From assembly GCA_002378975.1 (NCBI GenBank), contig DFST01000089.1, positions 1 through 19,560 of the forward strand: a stretch of DNA of 19,560 nt. The letters run 5' to 3'. This document shows positions 1-8,140 of the stretch, one piece after another. Position numbers and translations under genes: made by a program. The notes under the pieces were generated by a model. It was not told where the DNA came from. It worked only from the letters and a program-made list of their open reading frames with translations, and searched no databases. The stretch is from Chitinophagaceae bacterium UBA3430 (lineage in GTDB: Bacteria; Bacteroidota; Bacteroidia; Chitinophagales; Chitinophagaceae). Each line of letters starts with the position of its first letter. Positions within the stretch are counted from its first letter, which is position 1.

Positions 1-837
1 GAAGAGATTCGCTTACAAGTTGCGCAGCGGCTCACCGAAGGAAAAAAAATACCGCACTTAGCGGCGATCCTGGTTGGCAACAACGGGGCCAGTACCACCT
101 ACGTGGGCGCCAAGGTGAAAGCCTGCGAAGAAGCCGGCATCCGCTCCACCATGCATCATTTTGAAAGCGACCTGACCGAGTTTCAATTGTTAGAAAAGAT
201 CCGCGACCTGAACAATGATCCCGATATCGATGGCATCTTGGTACAACTCCCCTTGCCCAAACAGATTCGTGAAGAAGAAGTGATCCGGGCTATAGACCCG
301 GAAAAGGACGTAGATGGATTTCATCCCATCAATCAGGGCTTGCTGATGCAAGGCCTGCCCGGATTCATTCCGGCTACGCCATACGGCATTGTATTGCTCT
401 TGCAGCATTATAAGATCGAGACGACCGGAAAAGAAGCCGTAGTGATCGGACGCAGCAACATCGTGGGGCGGCCCATGAGCATCTTGCTCAGCCAACCCGG
501 TCCCGCCGGCAATTGCACCGTCACCCTCTGTCACTCCAAGACACAAAACCTCAACGAGCACATCCGTCGAGCCGACATCGTGGTAGCCGCACTGGGTCAA
601 CCCGAATTCGTAAAAGCCGACATGATCAAACCAGGAGCCGTGGTCATCGATGTGGGCATCACCCGTGTAGATAACCCCTCCAAGAAATCAGGCTTTGAAC
701 TCAAGGGTGATGTCGATTTCTCCAATGTGTCTCCACTTTGCAGCTGGATCACCCCCGTACCCGGAGGCGTAGGCCCCATGACCATTGCTGCGCTCTTGCA
801 AAACACCTTGCTGGCCTGCGTGCGCAGAAACAACTGA
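1..837 (+). CDS. folD: Bifunctional methylenetetrahydrofolate dehydrogenase/cyclohydrolase FolD (5' end missing)
   Basis: Cytosolic enzyme of one-carbon metabolism that oxidises 5,10-methylene-THF with NADP and hydrolyses the methenyl product to 10-formyl-THF. The reading frame is open from base 1, so the gene begins upstream; 278 residues are visible against about 285-295 for the family, so only some 10-15 are missing. An ATG at 103 lies inside the conserved substrate region and is not the start. Visible signatures: the YVxxK motif with the catalytic lysine (visible residue 38), DGILVQLPLP, KDVDGFHPIN, the Rossmann segment VIGRSNIVGRP, CHSKT, and the C-terminal PVPGGVGPMT. It is followed after 4 nt by queE with no promoter or terminator between them, suggesting co-transcription. 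Identification is secure from several independent family signatures. Confidence 0.97.
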   Translation, partial: EEIRLQVAQRLTEGKKIPHLAAILVGNNGASTTYVGAKVKACEEAGIRSTMHHFESDLTEFQLLEKIRDLNNDPDIDGILVQLPLPKQIREEEVIRAIDPEKDVDGFHPINQGLLMQGLPGFIPATPYGIVLLLQHYKIETTGKEAVVIGRSNIVGRPMSILLSQPGPAGNCTVTLCHSKTQNLNEHIRRADIVVAALGQPEFVKADMIKPGAVVIDVGITRVDNPSKKSGFELKGDVDFSNVSPLCSWITPVPGGVGPMTIAALLQNTLLACVRRNN

Positions 838-841
838 TCCC

Positions 842-1450
842 ATGGCAACCTCCCCCACACTCCCAGTGATGGAGCATTTCTATACCCTACAAGGGGAAGG
901 CATGCATCAAGGCAAAGCCGCTTATTTCATTCGCCTGGCCGGCTGCGATGTGGGTTGTGTGTGGTGCGATGTAAAAGAAAGTTGGGACCGCTCCAAACAT
1001 CCCGACATTTCCATCGATGCATTGATCGAACAGGTACAGCAAACACCGGCCGCCATCGTCGTGATCACCGGCGGCGAACCATTGATGCACGACCTGACCT
1101 TACTCACGGAAAAACTCAAACAAGCCGGATATCAAACCCACATTGAAACCTCGGGCGCCCATCCGATTTCGGGTACCTGGGACTGGATCTGTCTCTCGCC
1201 CAAAAAATTCAAAGCGCCGCTGCCCGCCATCCTCCCACTGGCCGATGAACTCAAAGTCGTCATCTTTCACCGCAGCGATTTTCAATGGGCGGAATCGTTT
1301 GCTTCGGAGGTGCGTAGTGATTGTCAAATATTCTTCCAGCCCGAATGGGATCGATCCAAGGAAATCATGCCCCTCATCGTTGACTACGTCAAAGCCCATC
1401 CAACTTGGCGGGCCACGTTGCAAACACACAAATACTTGAACATCCCATAG
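842..1450 (+). CDS. queE: 7-carboxy-7-deazaguanine synthase QueE (radical SAM)
   Basis: Radical SAM enzyme converting 6-carboxy-5,6,7,8-tetrahydropterin to 7-carboxy-7-deazaguanine, the precursor of preQ0 and queuosine in tRNA. The 202-residue protein has the near N-terminal YTLQGEG motif, a 4Fe-4S cluster motif Cx3Cx2C (C35, C39, C42, within GCDVGCVWCD), the SAM-binding ITGGEP motif, IETSG, and the LSPKKFKAPLP segment typical of QueE. The ATG at 842 is preferred: it lies 4 nt after the folD stop and gives the family length, while the same frame can be read back to TTG 785 only by overlapping folD by about 50 nt with an unconserved peptide. No Shine-Dalgarno or promoter box is seen, so expression probably depends on folD. 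No other queuosine gene is in the window. Confidence 0.95.
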   Translation: MATSPTLPVMEHFYTLQGEGMHQGKAAYFIRLAGCDVGCVWCDVKESWDRSKHPDISIDALIEQVQQTPAAIVVITGGEPLMHDLTLLTEKLKQAGYQTHIETSGAHPISGTWDWICLSPKKFKAPLPAILPLADELKVVIFHRSDFQWAESFASEVRSDCQIFFQPEWDRSKEIMPLIVDYVKAHPTWRATLQTHKYLNIP

Positions 1451-1489
1451 AATTAACATTTATTCATCGCCCTTACTGGCAAAATCAGG

Positions 1490-1497
1490 TAGATTAG
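1490..1497 (+). promoter_or_regulatory. Possible -7 promoter box before the PorE-like gene
   Basis: TAGATTAG differs from the Bacteroidota -7 consensus TAnnTTTG at one fixed position and sits 4 nt before the ATG at 1502. The intergenic gap is 51 nt. No convincing TTTG -33 element is present at 19-21 nt upstream. It is listed mainly because the same box-to-start spacing recurs at other genes in this window. Confidence 0.4.
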
Positions 1498-1501
1498 TTC
1501 T

Positions 1502-3421
1502 ATGGTGCGTTTCGGAGTTTGGCTACTTTTCTGTTCGTTGATGTTGTCAACGGGTTGTGTCGTCGCCCAACCCAAAGCCACTCAAAAAAAGATCCAACAA
1601 CTCTTACAGCAAGCGTACCTCCGGTTGGAAGAAGGTGAGCTGGTGCCCGCCACGGGATTGTTTCGCGAAATACTTCTACTCGACTCCAATCAGGTGCAGG
1701 CACACCTCGGACTGGCACAATCCGAAGCGCAACGCAAACAACACGGAAAAGCCGTGAGCCACTTTGAGAAAGCGCGTTCCTTGAAACCAAATGCCGTTGC
1801 CTCCCTCTTACCCATTTATGCCGAGGAGTTAGCCGGAAACGGTGAATTTCAATCGGCCCTATCACTCATCGACTCTTTGCTACGCAGCAACTACGTCACT
1901 TCACCCAACGAGAAGAACTACCTAGAGAAAAAACGCGCCCGCTATTTGTTTGCCGTGAATTACAATACCGCCATTCGGGACACGGCATATCGATTCGAGC
2001 TGAAAAATTTGGGACCGTTGGTGAATAGCACCGATCCCGAATACCTGCCCACCCTCACCATCGACGGCAAGCAATTGTACTTCACTCGAAATCGCAATGC
2101 CCGCAATGAAGATTTTTTTTCAAGCGAAATCGATAGCGCCGGCCGTTGGCAAATGGCACGTTCCGTTCCCGGTGATGTGAATACACCATGGAACGAAGGA
2201 GCCATGCACATCTCACAAGACGGTGAGTGGATGGTGTTCACCGCTTGCTCACGCACTGATGGATTTGGTGGATGCGACCTGTATATCTCGTACCGCACGC
2301 CTACTGGATGGACACCCGGACAAAACCTCGGTGGACGCATCAATACCGATCAATGGGAATCGCAACCTTGTTTATCGCCCGATAAGAAGTCATTGTATTT
2401 CGTCAGCCGAAGATCCGGCGGATTTGGCGGCAGCGATCTTTACGTGTCAAATCGATTACTCAACGGTCGGTGGGATACCCCGATCAATCTCGGACCAAAC
2501 ATCAATACCCCCGGCGACGAACAGTGTCCATTCCTGCATGCCGACAATCAGACGCTGTATTTTACCAGTCCGTATTGGACCGGCTACGGCAACGACGATC
2601 TGTTCTTGGTACGCAAACAACTCGATGGCTCCTGGTCGAAACCTGAAAATCTTGGATACCCGATCAATACCATCGACCGAGAAGGAAGCCTGATTATTGC
2701 TGCCGATGGGATCACCGCCTATTATGCAAGCAACCGAAGTGATGCGATCGGCGACATGGACCTCTACCGATTTGAATTGCCCAAACACGCTCGGCCTACT
2801 CCTACGTATTGGATCCGAGGACAAGTGACTGATCAGCAAACCGACAAACCCATCTCCGCACAACTAAACTTGATGGATGCGATATCGGGAAATTTGATCA
2901 CCACGATTCGAGCAGATGAAAAAGGCGACTATCTGGTAACGCTGCCTGTCGGCAAGAATTATTTATTAACCATCCGCCAACCCGGCTACTTCTTTCACAC
3001 CGAATCTTTTTCCATGCAAGCGACCCTCGATGCAGTTCCAAAACAGCTTGATGTATCGCTTCGCCCATTGATTACCAACTCATCGATCGTGTTGGATCAC
3101 ATTTACTTTCAAACCAACCGAGCAAACTTAGCCGACAGCTCACGCGCCGAGTTGCTCACTTTGGCTGAGTTACTCAGAGAAAATCCAACGCTGGTCGTCG
3201 AGATCGGTGGACACACCGATAATATTGGGGCCACATCGGATAATCTCTCGCTCAGCAAGCGACGTGCTGAAACCGTTGTGCAATACCTGATCCAACAAGG
3301 AATACCCAAAAACAGATTGCAAGCAAAAGGATACGGTTCGGCACAACCCATTGCCGAGAATAACACCGCCGAAGGCCGGGCAAAAAACAGACGGAGCGAG
3401 ATGAAAATCCTCCAACACTAG
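1502..3421 (+). CDS. PorE-like TPR/PD40 propeller/OmpA-family envelope protein
   Basis: A 639-residue envelope protein. Domain order: signal peptide (residues 1 to about 23, ending near VVAQ), TPR-like helices (about 30-125), a PD40/WD40-like beta-propeller (about 175-430) with repeated blades such as GFGGCDLYIS and GFGGSDLYVS, a carboxypeptidase-regulatory-like beta-sandwich (about 435-505, GQVTDQQTDKPI), and an OmpA peptidoglycan-binding domain (about 527-636, with GGHTDN, NLSLSKRRA and AKNRRSE). This order matches PorE of Porphyromonas, a periplasmic protein thought to tie type IX secretion to the cell wall. Many Bacteroidota have several paralogues of this architecture, so orthology is an inference. 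A cysteine in LSTGC could be a lipobox, but serine at -3 is atypical and SPase I cleavage after VVA is equally plausible. It is flanked by short gaps that each hold a promoter-like box. Confidence 0.9.
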   Translation: MVRFGVWLLFCSLMLSTGCVVAQPKATQKKIQQLLQQAYLRLEEGELVPATGLFREILLLDSNQVQAHLGLAQSEAQRKQHGKAVSHFEKARSLKPNAVASLLPIYAEELAGNGEFQSALSLIDSLLRSNYVTSPNEKNYLEKKRARYLFAVNYNTAIRDTAYRFELKNLGPLVNSTDPEYLPTLTIDGKQLYFTRNRNARNEDFFSSEIDSAGRWQMARSVPGDVNTPWNEGAMHISQDGEWMVFTACSRTDGFGGCDLYISYRTPTGWTPGQNLGGRINTDQWESQPCLSPDKKSLYFVSRRSGGFGGSDLYVSNRLLNGRWDTPINLGPNINTPGDEQCPFLHADNQTLYFTSPYWTGYGNDDLFLVRKQLDGSWSKPENLGYPINTIDREGSLIIAADGITAYYASNRSDAIGDMDLYRFELPKHARPTPTYWIRGQVTDQQTDKPISAQLNLMDAISGNLITTIRADEKGDYLVTLPVGKNYLLTIRQPGYFFHTESFSMQATLDAVPKQLDVSLRPLITNSSIVLDHIYFQTNRANLADSSRAELLTLAELLRENPTLVVEIGGHTDNIGATSDNLSLSKRRAETVVQYLIQQGIPKNRLQAKGYGSAQPIAENNTAEGRAKNRRSEMKILQH

Positions 3422-3446
3422 CTCCCCCTTAACCCCTTTACCCGGC

Positions 3447-3454
3447 TAGATTTG
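3447..3454 (+). promoter_or_regulatory. -7 promoter box (TAnnTTTG) before dprA
   Basis: TAGATTTG is an exact match to the Bacteroidota -7 consensus TAnnTTTG. It lies in the 37-nt gap between the PorE-like gene and dprA, only 4 nt before the GTG start at 3459. No clear -33 TTTG is visible. A start of transcription a few bases downstream would fall at or beside the GTG. Confidence 0.55.
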
Positions 3455-3458
3455 CCCG

Positions 3459-4559
3459 GTGTCGGATTCCCTTTTTTACCTAATTGCACTTACGTCCGTT
3501 CCGCAGATCGGTCCCGTACAAGCCCGTCTCATGCTGCAGCATTTTTCGCCCGCTGAAATTTTTCGTGCGAAGCGAAGTGATCTGCAACGCATCGAGGGGA
3601 TCGGCACCGAACGGGCAAGGGCCATTCAACAATTCAACGACTTCTCATTGGCCGAGGCGGAGCTCCGCTTTCTGGAAACGCATCAGGTCCAAGCAATCCC
3701 GTATGATGACCCTCGCTTCCCACAAAGATTGTTGCATTGCTACGACCCACCCATCCTGCTGTATTATCAAGGAACAGCCTCGCTCAATGCCTCACGCATG
3801 TTGGCCATCATTGGCACCCGCCAACCCACCGAACAAGGAAGTTGCCTGACGGAACAGATCGTTGAGGAATTGACGAAACAAGACGTCATGATCGTAAGTG
3901 GCCTGGCCCAAGGAATCGATGCCATTGCGCATCGGCAAACGCTGAAAATGCAAGGACAAACCATCGGGGTACTGGCGCACGGATTGGATCGGATCTACCC
4001 CAATCATCACCGAAAATTAGCCCAGGCAATGCGATCCAGTGGTGGTTTGCTTACCGAATTCAAACATCGAACGGAACCGGATCGATATCATTTTCCCGCA
4101 CGCAATCGGATCGTAGCCGGCATGACCGATGCAACATTGGTTATTGAATCGGGCGAGAAAGGTGGTAGTCTAATCACCGCCAACTTGGCCAATCAATACA
4201 ACCGGGATGTATTTGCCGTACCCGGACGAGTCAACGATCCTAAAAGTATCGGCTGCCTGCAATTGATCCGCAACCATCAAGCATCCGTTTTTACATCCTC
4301 GCATGACCTACTTACGGCGCTGGGTTGGCTGGACGAAAAAAAACCGGTTGCGATTCAGGCAATGACTCTGTTCCCCGAATTGAACGATGAGGAAAAAAAG
4401 ATCATCGATCTGTTGAAGAATGGCGAATCCATGCAGCAGGATGTCATCGGTTGGAAAACCGGACTGCCTGCATCTAAGCTTAGCGGACGCTTACTGGAAC
4501 TCGAGATGAAAGGGGTGGTCGTATCTTTACCGGGCAAACAATTTCGTTTGCGCACGTGA
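3459..4559 (+). CDS. dprA: DNA processing protein DprA
   Basis: Cytosolic protein that binds incoming single-stranded DNA and loads RecA during natural transformation. The 366-residue length is normal. Domains: N-terminal helix-hairpin-helix/SAM-like region (about 1-65, LQRIEGIGTERA), Rossmann-like DNA-binding core (about 75-290) with IIGTRQPTEQG, SGLAQGIDAIAH, FPARNRIVAG and EKGGSLITANLA followed by FAVPG, and a C-terminal winged helix (about 305-365) ending in KGVVVSLPGKQFRLR. The GTG start at 3459 is chosen because the family N-terminus (LFYLIALTSVPQIGP) begins right after it and no ATG is placed better. Its TGA overlaps the GTG of the next gene by 4 nt, an unexpected pairing of a DNA-uptake protein with a secreted adhesin-like protein. 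Confidence 0.96.
   Translation: MSDSLFYLIALTSVPQIGPVQARLMLQHFSPAEIFRAKRSDLQRIEGIGTERARAIQQFNDFSLAEAELRFLETHQVQAIPYDDPRFPQRLLHCYDPPILLYYQGTASLNASRMLAIIGTRQPTEQGSCLTEQIVEELTKQDVMIVSGLAQGIDAIAHRQTLKMQGQTIGVLAHGLDRIYPNHHRKLAQAMRSSGGLLTEFKHRTEPDRYHFPARNRIVAGMTDATLVIESGEKGGSLITANLANQYNRDVFAVPGRVNDPKSIGCLQLIRNHQASVFTSSHDLLTALGWLDEKKPVAIQAMTLFPELNDEEKKIIDLLKNGESMQQDVIGWKTGLPASKLSGRLLELEMKGVVVSLPGKQFRLRT
4543..4550 (+). promoter_or_regulatory. Possible -7 box inside the 3' end of dprA
   Basis: TTCGTTTG matches TAnnTTTG at five of six fixed positions and is 5 nt before the GTG at 4556. It lies within dprA codons, so it may be chance. A second near match (TATCTTTA, 4522-4529) lies just upstream. Either could drive the cargo gene separately from dprA. 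Confidence 0.3.
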
Positions 4560-6604
4560 ATCGTTTTAGCCTTCCCATGTCAGCCCAGATCCGTCTGCTC
4601 CTTGTCTTACTTACACTCGTATTGATCAATCAGTCTGCGTACGCACAGGCTTGTACCACCTTGGGGCAAACCCCATCGACTGCTTTTCCAGTTTGCGGAA
4701 CAAATGTATTCACGCAGAACAGCGTGCCTTTGTGCGCCACCAACAGTTTATTCGTACCCGGCTGTTCGAGTGGCAGTGCCAACTACGAAAACCGAAATCC
4801 TTTTTTTTATCGTTTTACTTGTTTTGTTTCGGGCACGTTGGGGTTTGTGATCACCCCATCGGCAGCTAACGAAGATTATGATTGGCAACTCTATGACATC
4901 ACCGGGCGTGACCCCAATGATATTTTTACCGTAAACAGCTTAGTCGTTACCGGAAATTGGGCAGGCACCTATGGCCCAACCGGCGCCTCCGCCACCGGTG
5001 TAAACGGCATTCAATGCGGATCGGATCCAGCCGCCAACGCCCCTACGTTTTCCGCCATGCCCGGATTGATCCAAGGTCGGGAGTACTTGCTCATGGTGAG
5101 CCATTTCACCAACACGCAAAGCGGTTACACCCTGGCGTTCAATGGTGGCACCGCCGTCATCACCGATCCGACTGAACCGCATTTATCCAGCGCCCGTGCC
5201 GATTGCGACGGCACCAAGATCCGGGTGAAGCTCAATAAGAAACTCACGTGTACAAGCCTCACTCTCTCGGGTAGTGAATTTAGCTTGGTGCCCGCTGTAC
5301 GCAACGTGACGACTGCCGCTCCCGATTCCTGCAGTTTTGCGTTTGATTTCGACGAATTGGAGTTGACCTTGAGCGGACCTGTTCCCAATGGCAATTACCA
5401 GTTGGTGATCAAGAATGGCAGCGATGGAAATACCTTGCTCGACAATTGTGGGCGATCGATTCCAGTCAATGAACAAGTGCCTTTTACGTATCAGGCTCCT
5501 CAACCGATCTATGCCGACTCCATTGCCAAACCCGCTTGTGCCACCGATTCCATCCGGGTCTATTTCCCCAAGCGCATCAACTGTGCCAGCATTGCCGCCA
5601 ACGGATCGGATTTTGTGGTAACCGGCCCTACACCCGTTTCCGTGGTCAGTGCCGGTGGCGATTGCCTCAATGGCAAAACGGATTATGTGGTGATTCGATT
5701 TGCAGCACCAATCTTTACACAAGGTTTGTATACACTCCGTCTTCGTCCGGGTACCGACGGAACTGTGTTGGTAGACGAATGCGGACAAGAAACGCCCAAT
5801 CAGCAATTGAATTTTACCACAGCCGACACGGTGAATGCCGATTTCACATACACGCAGCGGTTGGGATGTCAGCGCGATACACTTCGATTTCAGCACAATG
5901 GAGCCAATCAGGTCAATGCATGGAGTTGGTCGATCAACGGACAAACCCTGGGCAATCAACCCCAATACACGCATGTATTTCCAGCTACCAGCCAGAATAC
6001 GGTACAACTGTATGTCAGCAACGGTACCTGTACCGATACAAGCCGACAAAACATCGTACTCAACAACGAAGTAAAAGCGTCTTTTGATATGCCTTCGATC
6101 ATCTGCCCCGAAGACGCACTGGTGGTTGCAAACACCAGCATCGGCACCGTAAGCAGTTGGCGTTGGCAATACGATGTACTTTACTCGACCACCGTGAAAG
6201 ACCCGGCGCCTTTTCAATTTCCCACGATCGGAAGAGAAGCCTATTACACGGTAAAACTGGTGGCATACAATGCTGCGTTAGGCTGCAGTGATAGTACCCG
6301 TCGAACACTAACCGTGTTGGATCATTGTCTGATCGCGGTGCCCACCGGCTTCACGCCCAATAACGACGGATTGAATGACCGGTTTGGTCCACACAATGCC
6401 TTGAAAGCTGACAATTACCAATTCCGCGTATTCAATCGTTGGGGACAGCTAGTTTTTCAATCCCGCAACTGGCAGGAAAAATGGGATGGCCGTATCAATG
6501 GCCTCATCCAGAATAACGGTGTCTATGTTTGGATGCTGACCTACACCAATCGGGATACGGGGCAACCGGTATCGATGAAGGGCACGGTAACCCTGATCCG
6601 CTAG
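4556..6604 (+). CDS. Secreted multidomain protein with type B T9SS C-terminal domain (CHU_C)
   Basis: A 682-residue predicted cell-surface or extracellular protein of unknown specific role. It begins with a Sec signal peptide (about residues 1-31, hydrophobic RLLLVLLTLVLINQ, cleavage near AYAQA). Next come a beta-rich cysteine-containing region (about 32-205), two successive Ig-like repeats (about 210-315 and 318-422), and two PKD-like segments (about 425-505 and 510-590; WSWSINGQ, WRWQYD). It ends in a gliding-motility-associated C-terminal domain (about 595-682; GFTPNNDGLND, FNRWGQLVF, GTVTLIR). That domain is the type B export signal for the type IX secretion system, whose pore gene sprA is also in this window. 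The GTG at 4556 overlaps the dprA stop. An in-frame ATG at 4577 would still leave the signal peptide intact and is a real alternative start. Adhesion is a guess; no catalytic motif is seen. Confidence 0.9.
   Translation: MNRFSLPMSAQIRLLLVLLTLVLINQSAYAQACTTLGQTPSTAFPVCGTNVFTQNSVPLCATNSLFVPGCSSGSANYENRNPFFYRFTCFVSGTLGFVITPSAANEDYDWQLYDITGRDPNDIFTVNSLVVTGNWAGTYGPTGASATGVNGIQCGSDPAANAPTFSAMPGLIQGREYLLMVSHFTNTQSGYTLAFNGGTAVITDPTEPHLSSARADCDGTKIRVKLNKKLTCTSLTLSGSEFSLVPAVRNVTTAAPDSCSFAFDFDELELTLSGPVPNGNYQLVIKNGSDGNTLLDNCGRSIPVNEQVPFTYQAPQPIYADSIAKPACATDSIRVYFPKRINCASIAANGSDFVVTGPTPVSVVSAGGDCLNGKTDYVVIRFAAPIFTQGLYTLRLRPGTDGTVLVDECGQETPNQQLNFTTADTVNADFTYTQRLGCQRDTLRFQHNGANQVNAWSWSINGQTLGNQPQYTHVFPATSQNTVQLYVSNGTCTDTSRQNIVLNNEVKASFDMPSIICPEDALVVANTSIGTVSSWRWQYDVLYSTTVKDPAPFQFPTIGREAYYTVKLVAYNAALGCSDSTRRTLTVLDHCLIAVPTGFTPNNDGLNDRFGPHNALKADNYQFRVFNRWGQLVFQSRNWQEKWDGRINGLIQNNGVYVWMLTYTNRDTGQPVSMKGTVTLIR
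5182..5822 (+). repeat. Tandem Ig-like protein repeats in the first T9SS cargo protein
   Basis: Two consecutive segments of about 105 codons (5182-5500 and 5509-5822) share the same pattern: an opening SxA-K/R-ADC-like or KPAC strand, then xIRVxxxKxxxC, a GS-F strand, a later GxYxLxLxxGxDGxxLxDxCG strand, and a closing NFT/PFT strand. Cysteine positions correspond between copies (ADC/PAC, LTC/INC, DSC/GDC, DNCG/DECG), suggesting equivalent disulfides. Divergence at DNA level is high, so this is an old duplication or a common domain used twice, similar to bacterial Ig-like (Big_5/SbsA) modules. Confidence 0.7.
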
Positions 6605-6607
6605 GCA

Positions 6608-6640
6608 TTTGGTCAATTGGGCTTTGGCGCTTTATCTTTG
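6608..6640 (+). promoter_or_regulatory. Promoter of guaB (TTTG - 21 nt - TATCTTTG)
   Basis: TATCTTTG at 6633-6640 is an exact TAnnTTTG -7 element. TTTG at 6608-6611 is a -33 element separated from it by 21 nt, within the usual Bacteroidota spacing. The box ends only 3 nt before the guaB ATG at 6644, so the transcript would have almost no leader. This is the best-formed promoter in the window. Confidence 0.65.
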
Positions 6641-6643
6641 CCC

Positions 6644-8134
6644 ATGGCAACCAAAAAAACTCCCCGCAAATTATCGGACAAAATCGCGCTCGAAGGACTC
6701 ACCTTCGATGATGTGTTATTGCTCCCCGGCTACAGCGAGGTCCTGCCCCGCGACGTTGAGATTCGGAGCAAACTCACCCGCCACATCACGCTAAATATCC
6801 CCCTACTCTCCGCGGCCATGGACACGGTGACAGAAGCCGCATTGGCTACGGCCTTGGCACGGGAAGGCGGACTGGGCATCCTACACAAGAACATGTCCAT
6901 CGAAAGGCAAGCCGAGCAGGTTCGCAAAGTAAAACGCAGTGAGAGCGGACTCATCATCGACCCGGTAACGTTGGAAGCTTCGGCCACGATCGGCGATGCA
7001 CAACGACTCATGCGCGAGAACCGAATCGGCGGAATTCCGATCATTGATAAACAAGGAAAACTGGTCGGCATCCTCACCAACCGCGATCTGCGTTTCGAAG
7101 TAGACATGAAACGCAAAGTGAGTGAGGTAATGACCAAAGAGAATCTCTATACCGCCCCGGAAGGCACGGACCTGCGCAAGGCCGAGCAATTGTTCAAAAA
7201 GACCAAAGTAGAGAAGCTGCCCATCATCAATAAAAATGGGAAACTGGTCGGCCTTTTCACCTACAGCGATATCCTCAAATTAAAAAGTCATCCGCACGCG
7301 GTGAAAGATGCATTTGGCCGGTTGCTGGTGGGCGCCGGTGTTGGCATCACGCGCGATCTGTTGGATCGAGTAGCTGCCTTGCAACACGTAGGCGTCGATG
7401 TGATTGCCTTGGATAGCGCACACGGACATAGCCGTGGCGTGATCGAAGCCCTGAAGTCTGTCAAAAAGAATTTCAAAAAAGTAGATGTAATCGCCGGCAA
7501 TGTTGGAACAGCTGCCGGTGCAAAAGCCTTAGCCGCAGCAGGTGCGGATGCCATCAAAGTGGGCATTGGTCCGGGTTCGATCTGTACAACCCGCATCGTA
7601 GCGGGTGCCGGTGTTCCGCAAATGACCGCGGTAATGGAAGCGGCCGCCGCGTTGAAAGGAACCGGCGTAACCGTGATCGCCGATGGTGGGATTCGTTATA
7701 CCGGCGACATGGTGAAAGCCATTGCGGCTGGTGCCGGGGCCGTTATGATGGGAAGCATCTTTGCCGGAACGGAAGAAAGTCCGGGAGAAACGATCATTTA
7801 CGAAGGCCGCAAATTCAAAGAATACCGAGGCATGGGGTCCTTAGGCGCCATGGCCACCGGAAGCAGCGATCGATACTTTCAGGATCCCGAAGCAGATGTC
7901 AAGAAGTTTGTCCCCGAAGGGATCGAAGGCCGCGTAGCCTATAAAGGCTCGTTGAAAGAAGTGGTGTATCAATACGTAGGTGGACTGCGAGCCGGTATGG
8001 GATATTGCGGCGCGAAGAACATCTCCGCCCTGCAACAAGCTCAATTCGTTAAGATTACCAATGCCGGCATGCGCGAGAGCCATGCACACGACATTGACAT
8101 CACCAAAGAAGCACCGAATTACAGCCGCCGATAA
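6644..8134 (+). CDS. guaB: Inosine-5'-monophosphate dehydrogenase GuaB
   Basis: Cytosolic enzyme catalysing IMP + NAD to XMP, the committed step of GMP synthesis. 496 residues, normal for bacteria. A TIM barrel is split by two CBS domains (about residues 100-215: GGIPIIDKQGKLVGILTNRD and KLPIINKNGKLVGLFTYSD). The active-site loop GIGPGSICTTRI places the catalytic cysteine at residue 314. The flap YRGMGSLGAMATGSSDRYF and the C-terminal GLRAGMGYCGAKNI are intact. The ATG at 6644 is chosen over an in-frame TTG at 6617, because the upstream stretch overlaps the promoter and is not conserved, while ALEGLTFDDVLLLPGYSEV is the usual IMPDH N-terminus. The gene ends 6 nt before the stop of the convergent SIMPL-domain gene, with no hairpin between them. 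Confidence 0.97.
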   Translation: MATKKTPRKLSDKIALEGLTFDDVLLLPGYSEVLPRDVEIRSKLTRHITLNIPLLSAAMDTVTEAALATALAREGGLGILHKNMSIERQAEQVRKVKRSESGLIIDPVTLEASATIGDAQRLMRENRIGGIPIIDKQGKLVGILTNRDLRFEVDMKRKVSEVMTKENLYTAPEGTDLRKAEQLFKKTKVEKLPIINKNGKLVGLFTYSDILKLKSHPHAVKDAFGRLLVGAGVGITRDLLDRVAALQHVGVDVIALDSAHGHSRGVIEALKSVKKNFKKVDVIAGNVGTAAGAKALAAAGADAIKVGIGPGSICTTRIVAGAGVPQMTAVMEAAAALKGTGVTVIADGGIRYTGDMVKAIAAGAGAVMMGSIFAGTEESPGETIIYEGRKFKEYRGMGSLGAMATGSSDRYFQDPEADVKKFVPEGIEGRVAYKGSLKEVVYQYVGGLRAGMGYCGAKNISALQQAQFVKITNAGMRESHAHDIDITKEAPNYSRR

Positions 8135-8140
8135 TCGATT

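Noticed and set aside
785..841. Upstream TTG start for queE
   Set aside because: It would overlap folD by about 50 nt and add an unconserved 19-residue peptide; ATG 842 gives the usual QueE N-terminus.
1550..1562. Lipobox (STGC) in the PorE-like protein
   Set aside because: Serine at -3 is unusual for a lipobox and a normal signal peptidase I site follows (VVAQ); kept only as a possibility in the gene entry.
5183..6217. Long open frame of 344 codons on the - strand
   Set aside because: It lies wholly antisense to the first cargo gene, whose signal peptide, domains and CTD are clear; the antisense product has no signal peptide or recognisable motif and looks like a compositional shadow.
6617..6643. 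TTG start giving guaB 9 extra residues
   Set aside because: The stretch overlaps the guaB -7 box and is not part of the IMPDH N-terminus.
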